Assembly (NCBI GenBank): GCA_900555035.1
Contig: USJX01000004.1
Span: 1 to 62,567, forward strand
DNA length: 62,567 nt
Reading direction: 5' to 3'
From: an uncultured Prevotella sp.
Lineage (GTDB): Bacteria; Bacteroidota; Bacteroidia; Bacteroidales; Bacteroidaceae
The notes beneath the pieces are model-generated. The model ran no database searches. It was given only the letters and a program-made list of their open reading frames with translations, and was not told the DNA's origin. Positions 1 to 7,845 of this stretch are shown piece after piece; position 1 is the stretch's first letter; each line of letters starts with the position of its first letter. Both the position numbers and the translations under genes were made by a program.

Positions 1-50
1 GGAACTAATGAGCCTTGAAAGGGAGGCTAGGTCTTGCAGCTGATTTTATT

Positions 51-332
51 ATGGAATCAAAGATTATGAGAGTGGTGAAGCAGGGCGAGGCTTTTGCCGT
101 GCAGAGCCAGAAGAGTGAGAACGGACAGATGATGAAATGTAACATCATCCTGCAGGAGATGGGTGGCAAGTACGAGAACCAATATGCTGCCGCCATGCTG
201 GGTAATATGGCTCAGTGCAAGTTTGCTCCGGGCACGATAGTAGCGGTAACGCTCAGATTCACGGCTCGTGAGTATAATGGTCAGGTTTATCAGGATATCC
301 TCGTTACGGACATTGAAAAGGTAAAAGGGTAA
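51..332 (+). CDS. Small OB-fold-like protein (DUF3127-like), hypothetical
   Basis: A 93-residue protein with alternating beta-rich segments: an N-terminal MRVVKQGEAFAV strand, a central KCNIILQEMGGKYENQYA stretch and a C-terminal VTLRFTAREYNGQVYQDI stretch. The pattern resembles the small OB-fold proteins of Bacteroidetes annotated DUF3127 that accompany phage-type replication genes; single-stranded nucleic acid binding is inferred from that resemblance only. The reading frame stays open upstream to a TTG at 15, but the ATG at 51 (or the in-frame ATG at 66) better fits a compact OB domain. It opens a same-strand cluster with the DUF3987 ATPase. The assignment is tentative because no diagnostic motif is visible. 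Confidence 0.6.
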   Translation: MESKIMRVVKQGEAFAVQSQKSENGQMMKCNIILQEMGGKYENQYAAAMLGNMAQCKFAPGTIVAVTLRFTAREYNGQVYQDILVTDIEKVKG

Positions 333-394
333 AAAGGTAAAAAGTAAGGGGGGCTTCGCATGTGGTTCATGTACGGGCTGAAGGCCCAAAAGCT

Positions 395-465
395 CTTAGC
401 CCAGGGTAACACCCTGGGTAATTAAGGACGCAAGACTGGCGCCCTGTAAGGGCAAAAGCTTTTAA
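395..465. repeat. Paired palindromic mini-repeats (REP-like)
   Basis: The stretch holds the palindrome CCCAGGGTAACACCCTGGG (about 400-419), followed by a second short palindrome, GCCCTGTAAGGGC, with AAAAGC next to it. The same two units, in the opposite order and orientation, recur at 11289-11385. They occupy the gap between the first two genes and are probably interspersed intergenic palindromes; folding into hairpins is inferred from the symmetry. Confidence 0.6.
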
Positions 466-552
466 TTATTAACTGAGTTGGGACTGCGGAGGATCTTCCA
501 TGGTAAAGCGCGCAATATTCCACACGTTTCTTCTCGCAAATCAATTCAGAAT

Positions 553-972
553 ATGAAGAAAAAGGTAAACAATCAGCAGGTAAATAATCAGCAGGTCAAC
601 GGCCAGCAGGTGAATAATAATGGCTGCCAGCACGTGCAGCTGGGTGGTATGGCTTTCTATGATGAAAGCAAGTGTTTCCTCTTTGCGCCTAATGAGCATG
701 GAGGGGGAGAGAAGGTGCAGGGATTCCGTTCGCAGGGCGTTGCCCAGCAGCTTTCGGATGGTACTTTTGATTTCGTGATTAAGCCACGAGTCCGCTCGCA
801 GTCGGTGCTGATCAGAAAGTTGGCGCACGGTCGTGTGAGCAAGACCAAGGATGGAGCCATCCAGCTTACCTTGAAGGTGTTCTGCGATGAGGGAATCAAC
901 ATCGGCAGCACGCTGGTGAAGGAGGCGGAAGAGGCTGCTGAGGCTGTGGTGGATTATCAGTTGAAGCGATAG
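553..972 (+). CDS. Hypothetical protein with Asn/Gln-rich N-terminus
   Basis: A 139-residue protein of unknown function. Residues 5-20 are a short repeat built on VNNQQ/VNGQQ. The rest is a mixed globular stretch with GGMAFYDESKCFLFAPN, an IKPRVRSQSVLIRKLAHGRVSKTKDG segment rich in basic residues, and a Glu/Ala-rich C-terminal helix (KEAEEAAEAVVDYQLKR). The frame is open back to 478, but the ATG at 553 gives the simplest start (MKKKV). It lies 52 bp upstream of the DUF3987 ATPase on the same strand, so co-transcription and a shared role in nucleic acid metabolism are plausible. No family is recognised. Confidence 0.6.
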   Translation: MKKKVNNQQVNNQQVNGQQVNNNGCQHVQLGGMAFYDESKCFLFAPNEHGGGEKVQGFRSQGVAQQLSDGTFDFVIKPRVRSQSVLIRKLAHGRVSKTKDGAIQLTLKVFCDEGINIGSTLVKEAEEAAEAVVDYQLKR

Positions 973-1024
973 AAGCGATAGAAGTTATAGATGTTCAACT
1001 AAAAAGATAGGTAGAAACACATAG

Positions 1025-3736
1025 ATGAGTTGCTATTTAATAAGGGTGGAGAACGGGCACAAGGTGGCCCGCTCCATCACCTCGGAAGAGGAGTACAGGA
1101 AGATTCGTGGAAGCTATGAACAGAAGGCGAACTTGCGACTGGCTCGCGAGGGGAACGACGGGGCGAAGCGAAGACTGGTGCAGTTTAACTACTCCGGGCA
1201 TTATCCCCAGGGCGTGGTGAAGGGCACGAAGTTGCCTAGCCGGGCTTTCGGCTTCGACCTGGATGATAAGCAGGATTTCGAGAAGGCGGCTAAGCTGATG
1301 CTGCAGGATCCCGAGAAATATGGTCTGCTGATGCTGGAACGCAGCGCAAGACAGGGTGGTCATGCGGTTTGCAAGAGAGAGATGGGCAAGACTATCCTGG
1401 AGAATCAGGTAAGAATTGCCAAGATGATGGAGTGCGAGATGGATACGTCGGCTCACGATATTAACCGAGTATATTTCACTACTTCGGCTGATACAGACGA
1501 TTTACTCTTTCTATCTCCCGAACTCTTCAAGGACGATTATGAGGAAGCTGCCGTGGCGGCTGAAGGCAAGGTGCTGGAAGAGCGTGAGAAGTATGGGCAG
1601 GAGGAGTTGCCTCCAGGGGCACATAAGGCGAACAAGCATTACAAGCCTTGGTTGGAGAATGTGGAGGAGAAGACTCTGGAATCTCAGAAAAATCTGGGGA
1701 ATCAAGAGAATCAAGGAAATCAAGAGGATCAAGGAAATCAAGGAAATCAAGAGAATCAAGAGAATCAAGGAAATCAAAAGAATCAAGAGAATCAGAAATC
1801 TCTTGGAAATCAGAAGAATTCTCAAGAGGTTCAAGCCTCTCTGAATCCTTCTAAGAATCAGGCTCAGCCTGCTTCCGCTTCATCTTCTTCCTCATCCTCT
1901 TCTTCCTCATCCTCATCCTCATCCTCTTCTTCTTCATCCTCATCCTCTTCTTCTTCATCCTCATCCTCTTCTTCATCCAGCAATGATTACCTCGGAATCC
2001 CGTATTCCGAAATCATCAAGAAGTGGTGGCAGATGTATAATGACGGGCATGAGCCTATGCGCTCCAACCGCAATACGCTTACCTTCGAGCTTGCCATCAA
2101 CCTGCGCCACATCTGCGGCTTCGACCGCAATCTTCTGGATCAAGTTATCCCCTGCTACGATGGCTTTTCTGAGCAGGAGAAGATGGCTTGCATCAACTCG
2201 GCACTGGGCGAAAGACCCACGCAGATGCCTAAGCGCCTGAAAGACGTGCTGGCTGCATTAAGACAGGAGAAACTGAAGCAAGCCAAGCTGAAGGGCGTGT
2301 CTGCCAAGGAAAATGAGGCTTTAATCAATGCGCTGGACGAGGCAAATGCCCAGGACGATCTGTTCTATTACAAAGCACTGCCGAAAATGCCGCAGGGGGT
2401 GTGCGACTCGGTGAAGGCTGTAGGTCCGGCTCTGGCTCTGCCCGTGATTACCGCCATCTGTCCGGTCATTGGAATGCTGGCCACGGGCGTGAAAATCTCG
2501 GTTCATGGCAAGATGAATTCGCTGAACCTCATCTCCTACGTCGCCGGTGATTTCGCTTCAGGTAAGGGTAGCATCGACCCCGTGATTGGAGTCTGGACTT
2601 CGGAAGTGAAAGCAATGGACAAAATGTACCAGCAGAAGGAGGATGAATGGAGAGCCAAGAAGCGTGCGGCGAAGAACAAGAAAGAGCAGCCCGAAGAGCC
2701 GAAACTGCCCGTAAGATGCCTGACGCTGAACAACACGGTGGCGAATCTTGCCGAACGACTGGCTAACACCGAAGGCAAGCACGCCTTCTCGTTTACCCCG
2801 GAGGCTGACACCGTGGCGCAGAAGTGGAAATCGGCAATGAGCGACTTTTCCGTGATGCTCCGACAGGCTTACGACGGCACGAGCTACGAGCGTGAGGCAA
2901 GAAGTGCAGACGCTGTGAATGTTCACATAGACAGGCTGTTATGGAATGTAGTGATGTGTGGAACGCCTGATGCGCTGTATAGAGTGGTGAACAACTATAC
3001 GGATGGTTTTCAGAGCCGAATCGTGGTGGCCCGTACACCGGATAATACGTTCACTCCGCTATCCGACAACCTCTTCGTGCTTACCTCACGCCAGCAGGAA
3101 AACATTCTGCAGATAGCCCATCTGCTGCCGCTGATGGCGGGCGAGGTGGAACTGCCGAAGCTGGAAGCCAAGGGCAGGAAATGGTTGGAGCAGATAAGAC
3201 TGGAAACGATGAAAGATGATGACAAGGTGAAAGCCCGTCAGCGCTTCCGCATCTGTCCTACCACGATGAGAATGATGGCGTGCATCATGCTCTGCAAGGT
3301 GGCAGAATCGCTGATACAGAAGTATGGGGCGCAGGAGGCAGAATCGCAATTGAAGCAGAATCCTTTGTTATGGAAGGAACTGATTGTGAAGATGCAGACG
3401 CCGAGCATGCTTACTGCCTTCGATGTGCTTGCCGACTACCAGCTGGAGAATGCGCTCTACTTCTTCCGCAGCCGCATAGAAGCAGCATTCTCGTCTAAGG
3501 ATTATTGCGGACAGCAGGCTTTGCCCGACCGTGTTCGTCGTGGGCGAAACGACACCATCTTCGAGCGTCTTGACGTAACCTTTTCTTTTGATCAGGCTCA
3601 GCAGCAGAGTGTTGCCATCAAGGGCGCAGCAGTTACGCACGAGTCGGTAAGACAGATGCTGAAGAACTGGAAGCGCCAGGGGTTGATTGATATTCTGCCC
3701 GATGCGCGTTATCAGAAGGTTGCTTCTACGGTATAG
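1025..3736 (+). CDS. DUF3987/BT4734-type ATPase with VirE-N-like N-terminus and poly-Ser linker
   Basis: A 903-residue protein. Residues 1 to about 200 resemble the BT4734/VirE N-terminal domain that is usually fused to primase/helicase-like ATPases. Residues about 222-275 are a degenerate Gly-Asn-Gln-Glu/Lys linker, followed by a run of about 34 serines (residues 286-319, DNA 1880-1981). From about residue 325 the DUF3987 part begins, with a P-loop-like AGDFASGKGS near residue 506 and a C-terminal winged-helix-like segment (VTHESVRQMLKNWKRQGLI). Proteins of this class are known from Bacteroidetes mobile and phage-derived loci, and a replication-initiation or primase-helicase role is inferred. 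A smaller paralogue lies at 60993-62336. The frame is intact despite the repeats because all repeat units are multiples of 3. Confidence 0.8.
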   Translation: MSCYLIRVENGHKVARSITSEEEYRKIRGSYEQKANLRLAREGNDGAKRRLVQFNYSGHYPQGVVKGTKLPSRAFGFDLDDKQDFEKAAKLMLQDPEKYGLLMLERSARQGGHAVCKREMGKTILENQVRIAKMMECEMDTSAHDINRVYFTTSADTDDLLFLSPELFKDDYEEAAVAAEGKVLEEREKYGQEELPPGAHKANKHYKPWLENVEEKTLESQKNLGNQENQGNQEDQGNQGNQENQENQGNQKNQENQKSLGNQKNSQEVQASLNPSKNQAQPASASSSSSSSSSSSSSSSSSSSSSSSSSSSSSSSSSSNDYLGIPYSEIIKKWWQMYNDGHEPMRSNRNTLTFELAINLRHICGFDRNLLDQVIPCYDGFSEQEKMACINSALGERPTQMPKRLKDVLAALRQEKLKQAKLKGVSAKENEALINALDEANAQDDLFYYKALPKMPQGVCDSVKAVGPALALPVITAICPVIGMLATGVKISVHGKMNSLNLISYVAGDFASGKGSIDPVIGVWTSEVKAMDKMYQQKEDEWRAKKRAAKNKKEQPEEPKLPVRCLTLNNTVANLAERLANTEGKHAFSFTPEADTVAQKWKSAMSDFSVMLRQAYDGTSYEREARSADAVNVHIDRLLWNVVMCGTPDALYRVVNNYTDGFQSRIVVARTPDNTFTPLSDNLFVLTSRQQENILQIAHLLPLMAGEVELPKLEAKGRKWLEQIRLETMKDDDKVKARQRFRICPTTMRMMACIMLCKVAESLIQKYGAQEAESQLKQNPLLWKELIVKMQTPSMLTAFDVLADYQLENALYFFRSRIEAAFSSKDYCGQQALPDRVRRGRNDTIFERLDVTFSFDQAQQQSVAIKGAAVTHESVRQMLKNWKRQGLIDILPDARYQKVASTV
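1690..1981 (+). repeat. In-frame low-complexity repeats (GNQ-rich plus poly-Ser)
   Basis: The first part repeats an AATCAA(G/A)AGAATCAAG-type 15-bp unit encoding Gly/Glu-Asn-Gln blocks. The second part (1880-1981) is a TCN trinucleotide tract, mostly TCT, TCC and TCA, encoding about 34 consecutive serines. Both are inside the DUF3987 gene and preserve the frame. Length change by slippage would alter linker length without disrupting translation. Confidence 0.9.
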
Positions 3737-3743
3737 ATTCTGA

Positions 3744-3808
3744 AAGGTCATTAAGGTCAAGGTCATCAAGGTCATTAAGGTCAAGGTCATTAAGGTCATT
3801 AAGGTTTT
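3744..3808 (+). repeat. Iteron-like GGTCA direct repeats
   Basis: Seven GGTCA cores occur directly after the DUF3987 stop codon with spacings of 9, 6, 9, 9, 6, 9 and 9 bp in the pattern AAGGTCATT / AAGGTCA, ending in AAGGTTTTT. The regular phase resembles replication iterons, but it may equally be a slippage microsatellite. No protein-binding evidence is available. Confidence 0.7.
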
Positions 3809-3888
3809 TCAAATCACCCTAATCCTTAATGGCCACCCTTGAAGCCAGGATTTAATTATAAATTATTAATTATCAATTATTAATTATC

Positions 3889-4377
3889 ATGAACATCAAT
3901 ATATTTCGCCGTCGTTTCACTCCTTGGAGTGTGGATGGCACCATGGTTATAGGTGGCAAGATTTTTTGCGACACGTTAGAGCATCCAGTGAATTATTTGC
4001 CAGCCGGACGCTATAAGATTTCTCTTGTTCCTGTAAGAAAGAAGAAGTTGTGGGCTAAGAAACTCAGAAATAAGGATGCAAGAAATTGCGGGTTATTAAT
4101 TAAGCCTGTTATCCAGCCAAGAGTGGTGGAAGTGCCTGATTTTGTGGGACGCCGTCCATGCTTCATGCCAGGCAATGGTCCGCTCCGTTTGCGTTATGGC
4201 AGTATCATCCTGGGGCATTCCCGTTATACGGGAATAGTGACTCAATCAGAAAAATTCTACAATAAATTTTTCAAGCTGATGGTTGAGAATCCCAAGCATA
4301 TCCGTACCATCAATCTGTATATCAGAGATTGGGGCGTTGATGAAATCCCCCTCAAATATTTGCTTATTTTTCAATAA
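3889..4377 (+). CDS. DUF5675 family protein
   Basis: A 162-residue basic protein matching the pattern of DUF5675: an N-terminal FTPWSVDGTMVIGG strand, CDTLEHPVNYLPAGRYKI (the 'L.PAG.Y' core), a central PCFMPGNGPL and IILGHSRYTGIV, and a C-terminal region. DUF5675 proteins are found in phage and mobile gene neighbourhoods and have been suggested to be peptidoglycan- or lysis-associated; the activity is not established. It sits 18 bp upstream of a peptidoglycan amidase on the same strand, which supports a cell-wall related role for the pair. The AT-rich leader at 3850-3888 (AATTATTAATTATC repeats) may carry the promoter, but no clear box is seen. Confidence 0.75.
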   Translation: MNINIFRRRFTPWSVDGTMVIGGKIFCDTLEHPVNYLPAGRYKISLVPVRKKKLWAKKLRNKDARNCGLLIKPVIQPRVVEVPDFVGRRPCFMPGNGPLRLRYGSIILGHSRYTGIVTQSEKFYNKFFKLMVENPKHIRTINLYIRDWGVDEIPLKYLLIFQ

Positions 4378-4395
4378 TATTTACTTCGTTTCATT

Positions 4396-4803
4396 ATGCG
4401 TAAGATTAAGGAAATCATTATTCATTGCAGTGCGACCAAAGAGGGTCGCAACTACACAGTAGCCGACATAGACCGTTGGCATCGTGAGCGTGGCTTTTTC
4501 TGCATAGGTTATCATTTCGTGATTTATCGTGACGGCAGCATCCATGTGGGCAGATCTGTAGAAGAGGTGGGTGCCCACTGCAAGGGCCACAACACCGTGA
4601 GCATCGGAATATGCTACATTGGCGGCTTATCCCAGACAGGCAAGCCGAAGGACACCCGAACCCCCGAGCAGAAGGCGGCGCTGAAAGCGCTGATTGAGCA
4701 GCTGAAGGAGGAATATCCCGAGGCAGAGGTTCATGGGCATAATGAGTTTGCAGCCAAGGATTGTCCCTGCTTTGATGTAAAGAAGGAATTCGGGGAGTTG
4801 TAA
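4396..4803 (+). CDS. N-acetylmuramoyl-L-alanine amidase (T7 lysozyme-like)
   Basis: A 135-residue amidase_2/PGRP-type zinc amidase that cleaves the bond between N-acetylmuramic acid and L-alanine in peptidoglycan. The first Zn-ligand His is in EIIIHCSAT, the catalytic-region Tyr in GYHFVIYRDG, the second His in VHGHNEFA and the Cys ligand in KDCPCFD. The length equals T7 lysozyme-class enzymes and there is no signal peptide, so secretion would need a holin, lysis, or another route. Placement after DUF5675 and a DUF3987 ATPase is a recurring arrangement in Bacteroidales genomes, where such amidases mark phage-derived or mobile modules. The family assignment is firm; the biological role here is inferred. 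Confidence 0.92.
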   Translation: MRKIKEIIIHCSATKEGRNYTVADIDRWHRERGFFCIGYHFVIYRDGSIHVGRSVEEVGAHCKGHNTVSIGICYIGGLSQTGKPKDTRTPEQKAALKALIEQLKEEYPEAEVHGHNEFAAKDCPCFDVKKEFGEL

Positions 4804-4869
4804 AAAGACGCAGAACCAATCTGTTATGGAACTGTCACTTTTCTGTTTCCGATGATATAAATCCGCCCT

Positions 4870-5412
4870 TTACTTTTTCATCACTTTCCCGATAATCTCC
4901 TCGAAATCTTCCTTCTGCATGGCGCCCATCTGCATGGTGGGATTGCCCTTCAGCGGGATGAAGAGGAAGGTAGGAATGCTGCGGATGCCGAAGACGGAAG
5001 CCAACTCGGGTTCCTGATCGATATCCACCTTATAGAAATCTATCTTGCCGGCATATTTCCCGGCAAGAGATTCTACCATGGGAGCCATCATCTTGCAAGG
5101 TCCACACCAGGTGGCATAGAAATCGATAATGGCAGGACGGGAACCTGCAAACACCCACTCATCGGGATGAGACTCGTAATCCATAATCTTCTTCCTGAAA
5201 TCGGAAGCCGTAAGCACCTGCACCTTTCCTGCAGAAGCAGACTGATTACTACTTCCAGCTACTGACTGACCAGACTTCCCTGCCCCAGTCTTACTCTCTG
5301 ATTCAACACGAGAAGGCAGCCCCTTTGAGCTGCCTTCCTGTTTCCTGTTATTTTGCGAACATCCCATAAAGGCTAAAGCCATCATGGCATATAAACAAAT
5401 AGATTTCTTCAT
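4870..5412 (-). CDS. Thioredoxin-domain lipoprotein
   Basis: A 180-residue protein. Residues 1-18 form a lipoprotein signal ending in the lipobox ALAFMGC (lipidated Cys18). A Ser/Gly/Lys-rich linker runs to about residue 62. A thioredoxin fold follows, with the redox motif WCGPC (Cys103 and Cys106) and the cis-Pro region RSIPTFLFI. It should act in the periplasm, tethered to a membrane, as a thiol-disulfide reductase or oxidoreductase; the reductive partner is not visible. It is the last of three same-strand genes (SIMPL protein, esterase, thioredoxin), with a 19-bp gap to the esterase, so it may be co-transcribed with them. The AFMGC start-side Cys is not part of the active site. Confidence 0.93.
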   Translation of the reverse strand: MKKSICLYAMMALAFMGCSQNNRKQEGSSKGLPSRVESESKTGAGKSGQSVAGSSNQSASAGKVQVLTASDFRKKIMDYESHPDEWVFAGSRPAIIDFYATWCGPCKMMAPMVESLAGKYAGKIDFYKVDIDQEPELASVFGIRSIPTFLFIPLKGNPTMQMGAMQKEDFEEIIGKVMKK

Positions 5413-5431
5413 TTATTATTTCCTTTTTAAA

Positions 5432-6850
5432 TTAATAAGCCAAATCAACTGCCACTGGATATACGCGGCATGGGTCGAAATACTCGGCACAACTGTTTAC
5501 CATCGCCTGCAAATCGGCCTTGACGATGCCTTGGAACACTTGCTTGCCATTCACCCTGATGGTTACAGGCTTGCCGAGGTCAACCAGCTGATTGTTAAGA
5601 TATACTCTCAGCTTGCCACCTGTGGCTACGGAATAGCTGCGGTTGAACTTCAGGTCGATGCCCCACTGCTTATCCTTCATGGTCGTGGTGTAATCCACAT
5701 TACTTACCTTGATGGAAACCACATTTTGGTCGATATCCATCTCGTAGTAAGTTCTCTGCTCTGATGGGCGAGCCAGCACCTGCAGGTTGTAGAAACCCGA
5801 ACGGCGTCTGCCATCCATCTCGAAATCCTCCCAGAGCACGGTCTTAGGATATGGATTACGCACAAACTGCTTGAGCCAAGGAGTAGTCAAGCCATAGGTG
5901 ATGTGATGCTGCATACCCGGCAAAAGATGAATGCGATGGCGGAAGATAGGGGTCTTATCTACTGCCAGCGGACGGGCCAACTGCGCAGAATCGAATGCCA
6001 CCTGGGTGTACCAGGTAAGGTCGTTGCGATAGAAACCGGTATCATCAGCACCCGTGAGGAAGGAGAAACCGATGTTGGCACAGTTCTCTACTGGCGCATT
6101 CTTCAGCGGTTCACCACCTGCCATCGGACCGGCTGCTGCCCAATAATCTGCATAGAATGATGCCAGTCGCTGACTGCCATATCCACCCTCGCTGATACCG
6201 AACACATAGAGTCGGTTGGCATCCACCTCGCCATTCACCAGGTTCTGACGAATCAGTTTTTCGAAAGCATACTGCTTAGACAGATGCCACCAGCGATAGT
6301 ATTCACCCTCGTTAGGAATCTGAGGGATGAAATAGATGGAAGGCGAATCCTGGAAGCTCAGACCGAGCTTGATGCCATTAGACCACTCCCTGTCCTTAGG
6401 ACCCGAACCGTGTATATACAGGAAGAGCGGGAACTTTCCGTCGGCAGCCACGCCCTTCTTGCCATAATAATAAGGCATCACGGCATTTGGCTCCAGGCAC
6501 TTAGGCAGGTTCCACGAGCTGTTCTTAGCCAGTTTCAAGTCTTCCGGCTGGATGAGTTTCTCCTCCTGCAAATTCCTGTTGGCATCGCACCACGCACTCC
6601 ACACCATCTTCTGATAGCTGGCTATGTCCTTGCCCTCTATCGCTTGCTGCAACTTGGTTTCAAGCGGAGCGTTCTGGGCAAATTCGGCCTTGCCCTCCTT
6701 CTCCAAAGCTTTCTGCTGCGCTTTCAGCGACTGCAGAAAGTAAGTATTCACCTTCTTCTGCAAGCCCGGCGACTGCGCCATTGTCTGGGTTGTGTAGGTT
6801 AGTGATGCAACAGTCATCACCATGCAAATCATTTTTTTCATTTCGTACAT
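5432..6850 (-). CDS. Secreted alpha/beta-hydrolase (esterase/PHB depolymerase-like)
   Basis: A 472-residue protein with an N-terminal signal peptide (KKMICMVMTVASLTYTTQTMAQ). A helical pro-region (about 30-110) precedes an alpha/beta-hydrolase core with oxyanion motif LYIHGSG near residue 147 and the nucleophile elbow GISEGG (Ser220). A His in the segment LLPGMQHHITYG is the likely catalytic base. The C-terminal 120 residues are beta-rich (ARPSEQRTYYEMDIDQNVVSIKVSN) and may bind substrate. It resembles feruloyl/acetyl esterase or PHB-depolymerase-type hydrolases of gut Bacteroidetes; the substrate cannot be read from sequence. ATG at 6850 or 6841 could start it; the latter gives MKKM. It is 17 bp downstream of the SIMPL gene. 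Confidence 0.85.
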   Translation of the reverse strand: MYEMKKMICMVMTVASLTYTTQTMAQSPGLQKKVNTYFLQSLKAQQKALEKEGKAEFAQNAPLETKLQQAIEGKDIASYQKMVWSAWCDANRNLQEEKLIQPEDLKLAKNSSWNLPKCLEPNAVMPYYYGKKGVAADGKFPLFLYIHGSGPKDREWSNGIKLGLSFQDSPSIYFIPQIPNEGEYYRWWHLSKQYAFEKLIRQNLVNGEVDANRLYVFGISEGGYGSQRLASFYADYWAAAGPMAGGEPLKNAPVENCANIGFSFLTGADDTGFYRNDLTWYTQVAFDSAQLARPLAVDKTPIFRHRIHLLPGMQHHITYGLTTPWLKQFVRNPYPKTVLWEDFEMDGRRRSGFYNLQVLARPSEQRTYYEMDIDQNVVSIKVSNVDYTTTMKDKQWGIDLKFNRSYSVATGGKLRVYLNNQLVDLGKPVTIRVNGKQVFQGIVKADLQAMVNSCAEYFDPCRVYPVAVDLAY

Positions 6851-6867
6851 TGATATTTATTTAATTA

Positions 6868-7575
6868 CTAGTCTTTCAGGGAATAGGTAACCGTGGTCAC
6901 CACCCTCACCTTTTTAATATAAGGTGTATTCGAATCCCTGTCATCTATCGAGAACTGTCCCTGGTCGGCATTCATGATCTTGTCAATCTTGCTCTTGCTG
7001 TTTTCGGCAAACTGTGTGGCAGTCTGCTCGGCATTCTCTATCGCCTCCTGCATCATCTTCGGCTTCATCTTGCGGAATGCCACATACTCATACTTCACCG
7101 GATTCTCGTAGCCACCATCCACGATGGCAACGCCCTTCTGGAGCAGGTCACCCTGACGGGCGATGATGCTGCGAACCAGTTTCACATTATGCGAAGTAAC
7201 GGTGATAATCGACGTGATGTTATAACGATAGCCCTGGCGGTTCTCGCCATATCGCTCAGCATTGAGGTCGATGACCACAGGTGCATTGACATTGATTTCG
7301 CTCGCCTTCACGCCATTTGCCAGCAGGAAGTTTCTGATGGTTCTCGTGGTGGCATTTATTTTTTGATAGAGCTCAGGCAGGTCGTTGCCTATTTCCTTGG
7401 AAACGATAGGCCACGTTACCTTATCCGCCTCTACCTCCTTCTCGGCAAGACCTTTCACTACAACCTTACGGTCTTTACTAATCACACTCTCAAGTCCCGA
7501 CTTGATACAGAATCCAAGCATGATGATGCCGATGGCTAAAATCACGGCTTGCTTAATACCAGAATTGATGTTCAT
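6868..7575 (-). CDS. SIMPL domain protein (DUF541)
   Basis: A 235-residue protein with an N-terminal membrane anchor or signal (about 9-28), then a SIMPL/DUF541 domain: VVVKGLAEKEVEADKVTWPI, ASEINVNAPVVIDLNAERYG, YRYNITSIITVTSHNV and the Ala/Glu-rich helix MMQEAIENAEQTATQFAENS. Family members are periplasmic or surface proteins of uncertain function (the name comes from a protein interacting with mouse pelle-like kinase; BP26 is an immunogenic member). It is the first gene of a three-gene same-strand run with the esterase and thioredoxin lipoprotein. Promoter signals in the 270-bp gap to nhaC are not clear on this strand. Confidence 0.87.
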   Translation of the reverse strand: MNINSGIKQAVILAIGIIMLGFCIKSGLESVISKDRKVVVKGLAEKEVEADKVTWPIVSKEIGNDLPELYQKINATTRTIRNFLLANGVKASEINVNAPVVIDLNAERYGENRQGYRYNITSIITVTSHNVKLVRSIIARQGDLLQKGVAIVDGGYENPVKYEYVAFRKMKPKMMQEAIENAEQTATQFAENSKSKIDKIMNADQGQFSIDDRDSNTPYIKKVRVVTTVTYSLKD

Positions 7576-7716
7576 AATTAGCCCTCCATTATTAAGTTGT
7601 TAAATTTGAGTTTCCAAAGATACAACAAAAATACAGAAAAGCGATAGTTTATAATGATAAAATATGCTAAAACACACCATATCAACCCATAATCACCATT
7701 TTTCCTGCCTAAAAAC

Positions 7717-7747
7717 TTGCATATATTACCAAAAATCCCTACCTTTG
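7717..7747 (+). promoter_or_regulatory. Bacteroidota promoter upstream of nhaC (distal)
   Basis: A TTG at 7717-7719 and TACCTTTG at 7740-7747 are separated by 20 bp, fitting the Bacteroidota -33/-7 pattern. A second -7 match, TATCTTTG at 7806-7813, lies closer to the nhaC start. Either or both may drive the gene. Confidence 0.6.
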
Positions 7748-7845
7748 CATAAGATAGGCTGCACTCGGCCATCCGAAAGCAAGCTTTCATGGCGCTCGTT
7801 TGCACTATCTTTGCATAAAAACATTTCTAGCCAAAAACTATAAAA

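Noticed and set aside
1648..1844. Overlapping Ser/Lys/Glu-rich ORFs in other frames of the DUF3987 linker
   Set aside because: They are frame shadows of the repeat tract; the +1 frame gives a complete 903-residue protein with recognisable domains.
3744..3808. CRISPR-like repeats
   Set aside because: The 6-9 bp spacing leaves no room for spacers.
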